Part shown: positions 7,034 to 14,882 of the stretch, in pieces
How the letters are laid out: every line of letters begins with the position of its first letter
How positions within the stretch are numbered: the stretch's first letter is position 1
DNA from: JAHFJU01 sp964354865
GTDB taxonomy: Bacteria > Patescibacteriota > Gracilibacteria > UBA1369 > UM-FILTER-53-11
Assembly: GCA_964354865.1 (NCBI GenBank)
Contig: CAYHBN010000003.1
Coordinates: 1-43,209, forward strand
Reading direction: 5' to 3'
Length of the DNA: 43,209 nucleotides
Position numbers and translations under genes: made by a program
The notes under the pieces: generated by a model
Told to the model about the DNA's origin: nothing
The model's database searches: none
What the model saw: only the letters and a program-made list of their open reading frames with translations

Positions 7034-8074
7034 ATGAAACTCGATAAAATATTTCGTACCGCCGTTGAATATAAAGCCTCTGATATTTATATATCTACAG
7101 GTTCAAAACCCGTGATTCGTATTCATGGTAATTTGGTTGAAATTCAAGAACATGAAGTGATGACAGAAATTCATGCAGAAGAATATATATATGACGTCAT
7201 GAACGATCTGCAAAAAGAGACGTTTAAAAAGAAACTAGATTTGGATTTTGCCATAGAAGTAGATGGGGTTGCTCGTATGCGTGTTAACGTATTCGTCCAG
7301 CGAAAAGGAATCTCTGCAGTGTTTCGTGTGATTCCATCAAAAATACTCACGATGGATGAGCTTGGACTGCCTTCTCAGCTTAAAAAAATTCCGCAGTTTA
7401 CGAGTGGATTAGTGCTCATGACTGGTCCTACAGGATCAGGAAAATCAACGACACTCGCATCGATGGTTCATCATATTAACACCTCACAAAAGGCGCATAT
7501 TATTACCGTTGAAGATCCTATTGAGTTTGTGCACGAGAATAAGATGAGCATTATTGATCAACGCGAAGTGGGTTCACATACGCAGTCATTTTCAAATGCA
7601 CTTCGTGCAAGTTTGCGTGAAGACCCCGATGTATTGCTCGTTGGTGAAATGCGTGACCTTGAGACCATCGCGCTCGCCCTTACTGCTGCAGAAACGGGAC
7701 ACCTTGTGCTCGCTACTTTGCATACGAGCGGCGCGGCAAAAGCAATTGATCGTATTATCGATGCATTCCCCCCAGAACAACAAGCCCAGATACGAACGCA
7801 GTTTTCTGAAAGTCTTCGCGCCGTTATTTGGCAGAACCTACTAACGCGCCGAGATGGCAAAGGTCGCGTTGCTTCGCACGAAATCCTCTTTAATAATCAC
7901 GCCGTAGCAAACCTTATTCGAAAATCAAAAACCTATCAAGTGCAATCAGTGCTCGAAACAGGTACGCAAGATGGCATGCAAACGATGGAGAGATCACTAA
8001 AAGACCTTCTTTCTCAGGGATTAATCACCGAAGAGACCGCCCAGGAGTATATGCCAGCACACTTTGAAGTATAA
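7034..8074 (+). CDS. pilT: Type IV pilus retraction ATPase PilT
   Basis: This 346-residue hexameric ATPase powers pilus retraction. It shows the N-terminal PAS-like domain (ASDIYISTGSKPVIRIHG), Walker A (GPTGSGKSTT, about 128-137), an Asp box (ITVEDPIEF), Walker B (DPDVLLVGEMRD), a His box (LATLHTSGA) and AIRTQF-like IRTQFSESLRAVIWQNLL typical of PilT. ATG 7034 (MKLDKIF) is preferred to GTG 7007, because 7007-7020 belongs to the repeat element. The rest of the pilus machinery is at 37750-43094. PilB, PilD and PilM are not in the window. Confidence 0.92.
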   Translation: MKLDKIFRTAVEYKASDIYISTGSKPVIRIHGNLVEIQEHEVMTEIHAEEYIYDVMNDLQKETFKKKLDLDFAIEVDGVARMRVNVFVQRKGISAVFRVIPSKILTMDELGLPSQLKKIPQFTSGLVLMTGPTGSGKSTTLASMVHHINTSQKAHIITVEDPIEFVHENKMSIIDQREVGSHTQSFSNALRASLREDPDVLLVGEMRDLETIALALTAAETGHLVLATLHTSGAAKAIDRIIDAFPPEQQAQIRTQFSESLRAVIWQNLLTRRDGKGRVASHEILFNNHAVANLIRKSKTYQVQSVLETGTQDGMQTMERSLKDLLSQGLITEETAQEYMPAHFEV

Positions 8075-8079
8075 TGTGC

Positions 8080-8085
8080 TATAAT
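8080..8085 (+). promoter_or_regulatory. -10 box of a leaderless-type promoter for rlmI
   Basis: A perfect TATAAT lies 8 nt before ATG 8094. A second TATAAT overlaps the pilT stop (8070-8075). No good -35 is visible. The context GCTATAATCCGC is also found upstream of galU on the minus strand. Confidence 0.5.
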
Positions 8086-8093
8086 CCGCGGGT

Positions 8094-9302
8094 ATGACAA
8101 CATTCACCTACCCTCAGCTACATATTAAACGTGGAAAAGAACACGTGGTTTCGAAAGGACACCCATGGATTTTTTCTGGAGCCATTCACACACCACTGCC
8201 ACTTGAGCAGTACGGCGCGATCGTCGATATGCACATGCCAGATAAAAATAAGTTTATCGCACGTGGATACTTTAACGGACATTCGCAGATAGCATTTCGA
8301 GTTCTAACACGAGACCAAAACGAAGCGATTGACCAGAAATTCTTTGAGCGAAAATTCCGCGAACTATACGAACTACGAAAACGATTTATTAATCCTCGTA
8401 CAACAAATGCGTTTCGCTGTGTGTTTGGCGAGAGCGATGGTGTGCCCGGTTTAATTATCGACAAATACAACGACGTGTATGTCATTCAGATTCACACGCT
8501 CGGCATTGAGCTTTTGCGAAAGCCAATTATTGAGGCGATGAAAGTTGTATATAGTCCTAAAACTATTTATGAACGAAGCGATGTGGGCGTTCGCCGACAC
8601 GAAAATTTGCCAGACGAACCAAAGGGACATGTGTGGGGAGAACAACTCGATGGCGAAGTTGAAATTTTAGAGCACAATGTAAAGTTTTTTGTGAATGTAG
8701 TCGAAGGTCAAAAAACAGGATTTTTCTTAGATCAACGAGACAACAGAAAAGCACTTCAAGCGTACTGCACTGGTAAACGAGTACTCAATTGTTTTTCATA
8801 TACTGGTGGATTTTCGGTCTATGCCGCTTTAGCTGGCGCTACTGAAACTATCAGCGTCGATGTCGCGGGAGCAGCTCTAGAAACAGCAAAACGCAACTTC
8901 GAGCTTAATAATCTTCCGGTTAACAAACATCAGTTTGTCGACATGGATGTATTTAAATACTTGGAGCAGTGTGAAAAAGCCGATGAAAAATTCGACGTCA
9001 TTATTCTTGATCCTCCGGCGTTTGTGAAAAATAAGGCCAGTTTGAAAAAAGGCCTCGCAGGCTATTTATATATCAATGAACGCGCACTCCATCTATTACC
9101 GAAAGGAGGCATTCTCGTTTCAAGTTCTTGCTCGGCCCATGTGAGCGACGAGCTGCTGCAACAGACACTTTCAATGGCTGCAACTCGCGCGCACTGCACA
9201 CTCAAATCGTTAGAAATTCGCCACCAACCGATTGACCACCCGTTTAATGTGCAGTTCATTGAAGGCAAATACTTGAAATACTATGTGATGGTGAAGGAGT
9301 AA
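8094..9302 (+). CDS. rlmI: 23S rRNA (cytosine-C5) methyltransferase, RlmI-like
   Basis: The 402-residue protein has an N-terminal PUA domain (about 5-75, including RGKEHVVSKGHPWIFSGAI), a middle domain (FRCVFGESDGVPGLIIDKY) and a C-terminal class I SAM methyltransferase domain. SAM motif I is LNCFSYTGGFSVYAALAGA (231-249), the acidic loop is ISVDV, and the catalytic loop is ILDPPAF (304-310), with SSSCS near 345. RlmI makes m5C1962 in E. coli 23S rRNA; the related RlmK/L-type family is an alternative. It ends 2 nt from convergent dinD. Confidence 0.85.
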   Translation: MTTFTYPQLHIKRGKEHVVSKGHPWIFSGAIHTPLPLEQYGAIVDMHMPDKNKFIARGYFNGHSQIAFRVLTRDQNEAIDQKFFERKFRELYELRKRFINPRTTNAFRCVFGESDGVPGLIIDKYNDVYVIQIHTLGIELLRKPIIEAMKVVYSPKTIYERSDVGVRRHENLPDEPKGHVWGEQLDGEVEILEHNVKFFVNVVEGQKTGFFLDQRDNRKALQAYCTGKRVLNCFSYTGGFSVYAALAGATETISVDVAGAALETAKRNFELNNLPVNKHQFVDMDVFKYLEQCEKADEKFDVIILDPPAFVKNKASLKKGLAGYLYINERALHLLPKGGILVSSSCSAHVSDELLQQTLSMAATRAHCTLKSLEIRHQPIDHPFNVQFIEGKYLKYYVMVKE

Positions 9303-9304
9303 TA

Positions 9305-10117
9305 TTAAAATAACTGAGCATTTTTACCATTCTTCATGCGTTTTTTTGATTCTTTAATATGACTAGGCGTAGCTAACTTTTCCGGCATTGTCCCACCCAA
9401 TTCTTTAATAGTCTTTCTCACCTTTCTACCCACAACGAAGTGAGCCTCATTTGCTTTGTTTTGTCCAAAAATATTTTCACGTTTCAATTTTGCCTCAGCC
9501 TGGGTTGCACGAAAAAGATTAGCAGCAAGCTCTTCACTACCCATGTGATCTAAAATGGACTGTGATTTTTTAAGCTTCTTCTTCTTATGAATTTCTTTCT
9601 GCCTCATACCTGCATATAACCCCATATATCCAAAGTCTTGAAAATTACCGTGATCGACAACTCCGGCTTGAGTAGCGGCTCTCGCAAGATTTTTGTTTCG
9701 CTCTTTCATCTCTCCTCTCAAAAGTACGCGTTTACTATCTTCTGTTAATTGATCTTGAATTTCTTGCTTACGCGTCTGGAGTGCAAAATAGGTTTGAGCA
9801 AATGCAATTTCTGGTTTTCGAGGATCTCCATTCTGAGCTATGAGGTAACAGGCATAGCGAGAAAGGTGATAATCACTAATTGCTCTCATTGCCTCTTTTT
9901 CAGTTCCTGTACCTATTTTTATCATTTCGCTCACATGAGCAAAATGATATTCAGAAATTACACCACTATTTGCGCATGCCTTTTGAGCACGCTCAATTGC
10001 AGGGAGAAACTTACTAAATTCCGTATATCCAAGTATTTTATATAACTCTCGCGCACTCCAGTATTCAGAGCCATATTCATTTACCTTCTTGATTTTTTCA
10101 AAAATATTATTATTCAT
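9305..10117 (-). CDS. dinD: DNA damage-inducible protein D (DinD)
   Basis: The 270-residue translation follows E. coli DinD almost throughout: EYWSARELYKILGYTEFSKF, AIERAQKACANSG, DYHLSRYACYLIAQNGDPRKPEIAFAQTYFA..., KERNKNLARAATQAGV, GYMGLYAGM, LDHMGSEELAANLFRATQ, VGRKVRKTIKELGGTMPE. E. coli DinD is SOS-induced and inhibits RecA-mediated strand exchange in vitro; the N-terminus is related to Bro-N. ATG 10117 (MNNNIFEK) matches the family start and the promoter, better than upstream TTG 10141. It sits alone, convergent with rlmI, as expected for a portable stress gene. Confidence 0.92.
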   Translation of the reverse strand: MNNNIFEKIKKVNEYGSEYWSARELYKILGYTEFSKFLPAIERAQKACANSGVISEYHFAHVSEMIKIGTGTEKEAMRAISDYHLSRYACYLIAQNGDPRKPEIAFAQTYFALQTRKQEIQDQLTEDSKRVLLRGEMKERNKNLARAATQAGVVDHGNFQDFGYMGLYAGMRQKEIHKKKKLKKSQSILDHMGSEELAANLFRATQAEAKLKRENIFGQNKANEAHFVVGRKVRKTIKELGGTMPEKLATPSHIKESKKRMKNGKNAQLF

Positions 10118-10155
10118 AGTACCCACCATGGTACTGCACAAGAAATATTTGGCAA
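10118..10155 (-). promoter_or_regulatory. dinD promoter with overlapping dyad (possible SOS operator)
   Basis: On the minus strand TTGCCA (10150-10155), a 16-bp spacer and TACCAT (10128-10133) lie just before ATG 10117. A dyad AGTAC-N8-GTACT (10118-10135) covers the -10 box and the start codon's edge. The half-site spacing equals that of a LexA box (N8), but the half-sites are not any LexA consensus I know. A repressor site is inferred from position. Confidence 0.4.
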
Positions 10156-10237
10156 GAATTATGAAAAAAACCTGAAATAATTATGAATTATGCTACGGTA
10201 GATTTGCTCTGGTATCGTTGAAACAATCAAACTCGCT

Positions 10238-11011
10238 ATGCACCCACTCTCTCCTCTTGCCAACGAACTTCTACAAACACGCATTAGCGGCACACGCAAA
10301 GGTTTGCCGAATACGCTACTGTATCGCCACTCAGAGCGGGTAGAAACTCTCTTGCGCGAGAATGGCCAAGATGACGTAACGTGCCTGGCGGGGCTTCTAC
10401 ACGATATTATTGAAGATAGCGACACCACCGCAGAAGAGTTATCAACTCTGGGTTTCAGCGACGAGGTGATCGAACTTGTAAAACTCTGTTCGCACGACAA
10501 AGAAATTTTGAACAAAGACCTTCGCTGGATGTTGATGATCGTTGGTCTCGTTGAGGCAAAAAATAAAGAAGCATGGGCGATCAAAATTGCCGATGTTCTC
10601 GATAATATTAAGGAGTCATACGCGATGAAAAAAGAAAGGGCGCAATTTATGATAAACGTAAAAATCCCTCTTATTTTGTCGGCCTCGGCACCTCTGCTTG
10701 CGGGCACTCCTGTGTGGATAAAACTTGCTGAACTACATCACTCAATTACTAATGCTGTTGCTCAAATTAATCGCGAACTCGATTTTATTGAGCATGAGAT
10801 TCAGCACTCCCTCAAACTCCCCGAAAATCAGATCCACGCCATTAAAACCGCATGCACCAAGGTTCGAGAACATACCTATACTATGCCAGGCCCCGCCTTG
10901 ATTGAGACAATCAAGCAGCTTCAAGAGATAACAAATATCGTAGAATCTACCGCAGCAAATGTACTCATCAATGAGTGCGCCACTACTATGCTAAACGCTA
11001 CCAATATATGA
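10238..11011 (+). CDS. HD-domain phosphohydrolase, RelA/SpoT-hydrolase-like
   Basis: The N-terminal half is an HD domain with the metal ligands in order: His31 (YRHSERV), His55-Asp56 (GLLHDIIED) and Asp119 (KIADVLDN). The LLHDIIEDSDTT... and AWAIKIADVLDNI signatures are those of the ppGpp hydrolase (Mesh1/SpoT HD) group. The C-terminal half (about 150-257) is helical and does not look like a synthetase domain. So it may hydrolyse (p)ppGpp or another nucleotide; the substrate is not certain. The stop overlaps the start of the next gene (ATGA), so the two are coupled. Confidence 0.75.
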   Translation: MHPLSPLANELLQTRISGTRKGLPNTLLYRHSERVETLLRENGQDDVTCLAGLLHDIIEDSDTTAEELSTLGFSDEVIELVKLCSHDKEILNKDLRWMLMIVGLVEAKNKEAWAIKIADVLDNIKESYAMKKERAQFMINVKIPLILSASAPLLAGTPVWIKLAELHHSITNAVAQINRELDFIEHEIQHSLKLPENQIHAIKTACTKVREHTYTMPGPALIETIKQLQEITNIVESTAANVLINECATTMLNATNI

Positions 11012-11505
11012 AATTCACTTCACTCTCATCAAAAATCATTCTACTCGCTGTTGTTACTGCAATACTCTTTACGGTGAGCGACTCACTCACTAAACTGCAT
11101 CAAAATTACTTTCAAACTCACCAAGAGCAACTTCGTTATACAACAGAACGAACACAATTCGCTGATGGGTTTAGTGAATCTTACGACTATTACCAAACTC
11201 CATACGAAAGGGCATCTGAAGTAACTCAGGTGTTTTATATTATTTCACCACTAATCCTTCTGATATTCTTGAGTGCGATACATATCACTCGCGATAAGAA
11301 GAGCTATAAGGAAAGCCTTATTATTCCCCTATCATTCGTGATCATTACCTACGCACTTCAATCGTACAATATCTATTCTGCTGTCGGCTGGGAGCGGCCT
11401 TTTGGACTCGCTCTGGTGTCGATATATAATTTAGTTGTCTTTGTAATTGTTGCCGTTATAAACAAAATTCTGCTTAAATCCTCATATTCACACACTCGGG
11501 CCTAA
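11008..11505 (+). CDS. Membrane protein of unknown function (165 aa)
   Basis: The start ATG 11008 overlaps the TGA of the HD gene; an upstream ATG (10975) is in the body of that gene. About four hydrophobic segments are seen (near 8-26, 80-96, 110-126, 137-158). The first is followed by a polar, Tyr/Gln-rich extracytoplasmic loop of about 50 residues. I recognise no family. Coupling to the HD hydrolase suggests a related role. It converges with the next gene, overlapping it by 32 nt at the 3' ends. Confidence 0.65.
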   Translation: MKFTSLSSKIILLAVVTAILFTVSDSLTKLHQNYFQTHQEQLRYTTERTQFADGFSESYDYYQTPYERASEVTQVFYIISPLILLIFLSAIHITRDKKSYKESLIIPLSFVIITYALQSYNIYSAVGWERPFGLALVSIYNLVVFVIVAVINKILLKSSYSHTRA

Positions 11506-12121
11506 ATGGTTGAAGTGTACAAATACCACCCCCAAGTGGTCTAATTATTGAGTCGACGCGAATGTTAACTTCGTTTATTTGAAATGCATTATTCGCAAGA
11601 TCTTGAGATGCACAATTTTTCAAACACTCTACTTTAACAAAGTATGTGCTCGGAACTTGCACATGCGGACTCATCGACAACCAATCACCTGGAGTAGCGA
11701 AACTATAACGATATGTGCGATTAGAACGAGAAAATCCTCCGTCTAAATCCTTAACTTCGAGAGGAACATATTCATAATTATTTAATGGAGTAAGTCGAGG
11801 GTACGAAAAACGAAGCGTAGCAAAAGTTAAATGAGGGAGCCCATCAAGTGGTGAATTACCGACAGAAAAAATAATTTGATTGAACTTAGATTGAGACCCA
11901 ATATCAATTTCGTGTGGCAATGTCAACCCAGTAAGAGGCTCTTTATAGAACCACGAAACGTCACTTACCAAATCTGTATCATTAGCATCGATAGTATCTG
12001 GTTCCCACATTGCACGATCATTTGTGAATCCATACAGGACTACAGGCGAATAGCCTACGATTGCATTTACTTCTAGTGGGAAAGTGAATAAGAGTAAAAG
12101 AGAAGCGAGAAGTTTTTTCAT
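11474..12121 (-). CDS. Secreted or surface protein of unknown function (215 aa)
   Basis: A clear signal peptide (MKKLLASLLLLFTFPLEVNA, cleavage after residue 20) is followed by a beta-rich polar chain. Four cysteines lie near the end (CLKNC, CTLQPFRPEC), fitting disulfides outside the cell. No family is recognised. A good promoter lies upstream. The last 32 nt overlap the convergent membrane-protein gene, which shows dense packing. Confidence 0.7.
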   Translation of the reverse strand: MKKLLASLLLLFTFPLEVNAIVGYSPVVLYGFTNDRAMWEPDTIDANDTDLVSDVSWFYKEPLTGLTLPHEIDIGSQSKFNQIIFSVGNSPLDGLPHLTFATLRFSYPRLTPLNNYEYVPLEVKDLDGGFSRSNRTYRYSFATPGDWLSMSPHVQVPSTYFVKVECLKNCASQDLANNAFQINEVNIRVDSIIRPLGGGICTLQPFRPECVNMRI

Positions 12122-12145
12122 AGTTAAGAATACAGGGCAGGAGAT

Positions 12146-12175
12146 ATAATATACACTATTACCTTAATTCGTCAA
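12146..12175 (-). promoter_or_regulatory. Promoter for the secreted protein gene
   Basis: On the minus strand TTGACG (12170-12175), an 18-bp spacer and TATTAT (12146-12151) precede ATG 12121. The leader is about 18 nt and has no Shine-Dalgarno. Confidence 0.55.
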
Positions 12176-12208
12176 TAACTATAGGGTGAATTGTAATCCG
12201 AATCGTAA

Positions 12209-12427
12209 AATGTTGCAATTGAAACGACAGATGTTACTCTACTACACGGTGACATTCAGAAAATCACACAGGTAATAAAACTTTCGAAGCAAACACTTCG
12301 CACCGTAAAGCAAAATTTGTTCTGGGCATTTGCCTTCAATGTTATCGGAATTCCGATTGCTACCAGTGTATTCTACTCACTGGGCGTTGTCTCTAACTCT
12401 CTACGACTTAAACTTCTCAAATTATGA
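12209..12427 (+). pseudogene. copA: Remnant of copper P-type ATPase CopA (C-terminal end only)
   Basis: This short frame, too small for a normal ORF cut-off, translates to NVAIETTDVTLLHGDI, then LSKQTLRTVKQNLFWAFAFN, VIGIPIATSVFYSL, GVVSNSLRLKLLKL, stop. That is the CopA C-terminus ('TDVAIE--D--L--GDL', 'KQNLFWAF-YN--GIPIA', 'SVVSNALRL'). About 17 residues are missing between FYSL and GVVSN, removing the MxxSS metal-binding helix. Everything upstream (catalytic domain, first six helices) is gone; a stop lies at 12206. The stop codon overlaps the start of the HMA-TauE/SafE gene, so the remnant marks an old copper operon. The rest of the 12122-12423 gap holds only the promoter at 12146-12175. 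Confidence 0.85.
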
Positions 12428-13434
12428 AAACCCACACACTCTACGTTAAAGGCACTCACTGCTCTGCATGCAAAATCCTCATTGAAGACATTGTCGGCGA
12501 ACATGCTGGTATAAAAAATGTCTGCGTCGATCTTAAAAAAGAGACGGTACAAATTGAAACCGATCACGAAGTTTCACCACACTCGCTCGCGCAAGAATTA
12601 GGAAAACTACTTGAAGCAAATAAGTACGAAATTTCGACCGAAAAAATGACCGAAGAAAAAAACACGAAGGCGCTTGCTATCGCAGTGCCACTTGGATTCC
12701 TACTGCTCGCGCTCTTCTTTGCACTACAAAAAACAGGATTTGTTAACTTTGGATTAGACGGCGAATTGACGCCATTCACTCCCCTGCTCATTGGCGTGGT
12801 AGCCTCATTCTCAACATGTTTAGCCGTTGTGGGAGGGCTTGTTCTCTCACTTTCTGCACAAGCAGCGCAAAATAAAACGGGGGCAAAACCATTTGTATTT
12901 TTTCATGCAGGTCGACTTATTGGATTCGGAGTACTCGGTGGCGTACTTGGCGCCCTCTCAAGTGTGATCACAATAAATCCAACCGTTCACGCAATTCTCG
13001 GCCTCATAGTTGCCTTCGTCATGGTAATATTAGGAATTAATTTATTGGGGATTTGGAAGTTTGGCAGACGGCTACAGCTCTCACTCCCTCGCGGCGTTTT
13101 TGATAAATTCACAAAAATAGAACGAGGACTTTTTGCACCATTTATCACCGGTATTGGTACGTTCTTTTTACCATGTGGTTTTACCCAATCAATGCAAATC
13201 GCCGCACTCTCAAGTGGTTCATTCGGCAACGGCGCACTCATTATGTTGATGTTTGCACTCGGTACGCTGCCAACACTCGCACTCATTTCATTTGGTTCGC
13301 TCAAATTTAGCCAATCTACGTACGCGCCATATTTTTATAAAACATCTGGTGTTGTCGTAATTGGATTAGGAATTATAGCACTCCTTGGCGGCCTCGCTGC
13401 TCTTGGCATCATTGCGCCACTCTTCACTTTTTAA
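12424..13434 (+). CDS. Heavy-metal-associated domain fused to TauE/SafE-type membrane domain
   Basis: Residues 1-65 form an HMA ferredoxin-like metal-binding domain with the CxxC pair Cys13/Cys16 (GTHCSACK). After a linker and one helix (about 78-100), a six-helix membrane domain of the SafE/CcdA-like type follows. It contains FSTCLAVVGGLVLSL, FHAGRLIGFGVLGGVLG and FFLPCGFTQSMQIAAL with conserved Cys and Pro. Such fusions are placed in copper transport or detoxification, passing Cu(I) between HMA and membrane thiols. The CopA remnant just upstream and the cupredoxin downstream agree. The start ATG overlaps the remnant's stop. Confidence 0.85.
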   Translation: MKTHTLYVKGTHCSACKILIEDIVGEHAGIKNVCVDLKKETVQIETDHEVSPHSLAQELGKLLEANKYEISTEKMTEEKNTKALAIAVPLGFLLLALFFALQKTGFVNFGLDGELTPFTPLLIGVVASFSTCLAVVGGLVLSLSAQAAQNKTGAKPFVFFHAGRLIGFGVLGGVLGALSSVITINPTVHAILGLIVAFVMVILGINLLGIWKFGRRLQLSLPRGVFDKFTKIERGLFAPFITGIGTFFLPCGFTQSMQIAALSSGSFGNGALIMLMFALGTLPTLALISFGSLKFSQSTYAPYFYKTSGVVVIGLGIIALLGGLAALGIIAPLFTF

Positions 13435-13447
13435 TATACTGGCTTAT

Positions 13448-13843
13448 ATGAATCAGAAAATACTCATAGGAATAACTACATTTTTAGGCACCGCAATACT
13501 CGTTGGCGTACTGACTTGGAGTGGACCAACACAATCAAAACCAGCTGATACAGGGGCAACGGTCACACAAGAAAATGGAATACAAGTAATTCATATTCTT
13601 GCACGCGGTGGATATTCTCCTCGTATCGTCAACGCACAAGCAGGAATACCGACGAGACTCGATGTTGAAACGAAAGGCACCTACGATTGTAGTGCAGCGG
13701 TAAGCATTCCAGCACTCGGCATTCAAGAATTATTATCACGAACTGGAACGAAATCGTTCTCAATTCCGGCTCAAGAAAAAGGCGCAAAAATTGATGGCAC
13801 CTGCTCAATGGGAATGTATTCATTTACACTCATGTTTAGCTAA
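13448..13843 (+). CDS. Membrane-anchored cupredoxin-like protein
   Basis: An N-terminal helix (about 4-25) anchors or exports the 131-residue protein. The rest is a cupredoxin-like beta sandwich: ILARGGYSPRIVNAQAGIPTRLDVETKGTYDCSAAVSIPALGI..., then an end with the CSMGMYSF signature. In the EfeO/cupredoxin_1 family the ligands are Cys in 'DCS', and Cys/Met in 'C-MGM', all present (TYDCS, TCSMGM). It lies 13 nt after the HMA-TauE/SafE gene in the same orientation, so it probably receives or buffers copper outside the membrane. ATG 13448 is chosen because it begins at the signal anchor. Confidence 0.8.
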   Translation: MNQKILIGITTFLGTAILVGVLTWSGPTQSKPADTGATVTQENGIQVIHILARGGYSPRIVNAQAGIPTRLDVETKGTYDCSAAVSIPALGIQELLSRTGTKSFSIPAQEKGAKIDGTCSMGMYSFTLMFS

Positions 13844-13847
13844 AAGT

Positions 13848-14310
13848 GGCAACCGCTCATAAACTTAAGCAGTTTTTTGAATTACGGAGTTAGTTGTGTA
13901 TGAAGGGCGTGTTGGGTCGGAGTATTTTGCGACCATAGCCTACAGTGTGGTGAGGCCTAGCATGTACGGCCTCACCACGTGTGCGGGATTGACCCCGCGG
14001 TAGCGGGGTCATCTTCGCTGTCGCTACGACATGATCCCGCCCACCAGTAGGCTAGACTGGTCGACAAAATACATCCGTTCCCAACTTCCCTTCATACTCT
14101 TTTTTATCAATTCAAAAACTGCACAAGAACTGTGAACAGTGGGGAATGGGCAAAGCCGATGTTGCTGATTGGAACAGTATTAAGGAAGAAGAGTCCCGCA
14201 AAGCGGGGCGTCCCCTCGACACATGTGGAGAGGGGGCTTCGCTCCTCTGTTCCAATCACGTAACTCGGCTGGACCATTCCCCACGATTGAGTTCATGAGC
14301 GGTTACAGCC
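13848..14310. ncRNA. Large structured non-coding region, candidate novel RNA (strand unknown)
   Basis: There is no credible ORF in this 467-nt gap. The two ends pair: 13851-13865 with 14290-14304 (14 of 15), and GGC 13848-13850 with GCC 14308-14310. Arm A (13869-14122): 13869-13883/14109-14122; 13898-13907/14088-14097; 13911-13916/14080-14085; 13918-13935/14058-14077 with two bulges; 13936-13943/14047-14054. Its tip carries hairpins 13947-13957/13968-13978 (11 bp), 13983-13989/14034-14040, 13991-13998/14003-14010 and 14019-14023/14027-14031. Arm B (14139-14284): 14139-14149/14274-14284; 14154-14159/14265-14270; 14166-14176/14248-14258; then hairpins 14195-14199/14203-14207 and 14212-14217/14230-14235. 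It is more GC-rich than its flanks. It is not tmRNA, SRP, 6S, RNase P or a group II intron by any motif I know. A structure-rich mobile element is the alternative. No clear promoter or terminator fixes the strand. Confidence 0.6.
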
Positions 14311-14856
14311 TCAAAAATGACATGTTCCACCGCCGCGTTTTTCAAAGTATCGCTGGTGATACCCCTCTGCAGGGAAAAAAGTTGTGTACTGCTCAATGAG
14401 TGTGACTATCGGGCGAGAACCCCACACTCCAGATTCTTGCAATCGTGCCTTCGAAAGTTCAGCAGTCTCTTTTTGTTCAGGGTTGTGATAAAAAATTGCC
14501 GAGCGGTATTGTGAACCAATGTCTGGCCCCTGTTGATCTCGAGTTGTCGGATTATGGTTTGCCCAAAAAATGTCGAGCAGTTGAGTAAAACTCACCTCTT
14601 TGGGGTCAAACTCAATTTGGATTGCTTCTGTGTGTCCTGTGTCTCCGTTACAGACTTGTTCGTATGTGGGGTCGGGAATTTCTCCACCTGCGTATCCGAC
14701 TTGCGTACGAACTACCCCTGGCACAAGGCGAAACGTCTCTTCAACTCCCCAAAAACAGCCTGCGCCAAAAGTTGCAAGTTCGGTGCCTTCACCCTTTGAA
14801 ACATGCAGTGGTTGTGGTTTGGTGAGAGAAGATACTTGAGTAGCGATGCCAAACAT
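14311..14856 (-). CDS. msrA: Peptide methionine sulfoxide reductase MsrA
   Basis: The enzyme repairs methionine-S-sulfoxide. The catalytic motif GAGCFWGVEE is near residue 32, followed by GVVRTQVGYAGG, DPTYEQVCNGDTGHTEAIQIEFDP, FWANHNPTT-RDQQGPDIGSQYRSAIFY and a C-terminal FFPAEGYHQRYFEKRGGGTCHF with a possible resolving Cys. The length of 181 residues is normal, with a 30-residue N-terminal extension. ATG 14856 is preferred to GTG 14880. The stop abuts the outer stem of the structured region 13848-14310. The next gene diverges. Confidence 0.93.
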   Translation of the reverse strand: MFGIATQVSSLTKPQPLHVSKGEGTELATFGAGCFWGVEETFRLVPGVVRTQVGYAGGEIPDPTYEQVCNGDTGHTEAIQIEFDPKEVSFTQLLDIFWANHNPTTRDQQGPDIGSQYRSAIFYHNPEQKETAELSKARLQESGVWGSRPIVTLIEQYTTFFPAEGYHQRYFEKRGGGTCHF

Positions 14857-14864
14857 GGCTGTAG

Positions 14865-14870
14865 TATAAT
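14865..14870 (+). promoter_or_regulatory. -10 box before the aminotransferase gene
   Basis: A perfect TATAAT lies 12 nt before ATG 14883, so the leader would be about 6 nt or absent. No convincing -35 is seen at 16-18 bp. Confidence 0.45.
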
Positions 14871-14882
14871 CCTCGTACACCT

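Noticed and set aside
13848..14310. Reading the structured region as a bidirectional terminator
   Set aside because: It spans 460 nt with multi-helix arms and no T-run after the outer stem; a terminator would need only one short stem.
14317..14839. Several plus-strand ORFs opposite msrA
   Set aside because: MsrA on the minus strand has complete catalytic motifs; these are antisense shadows.
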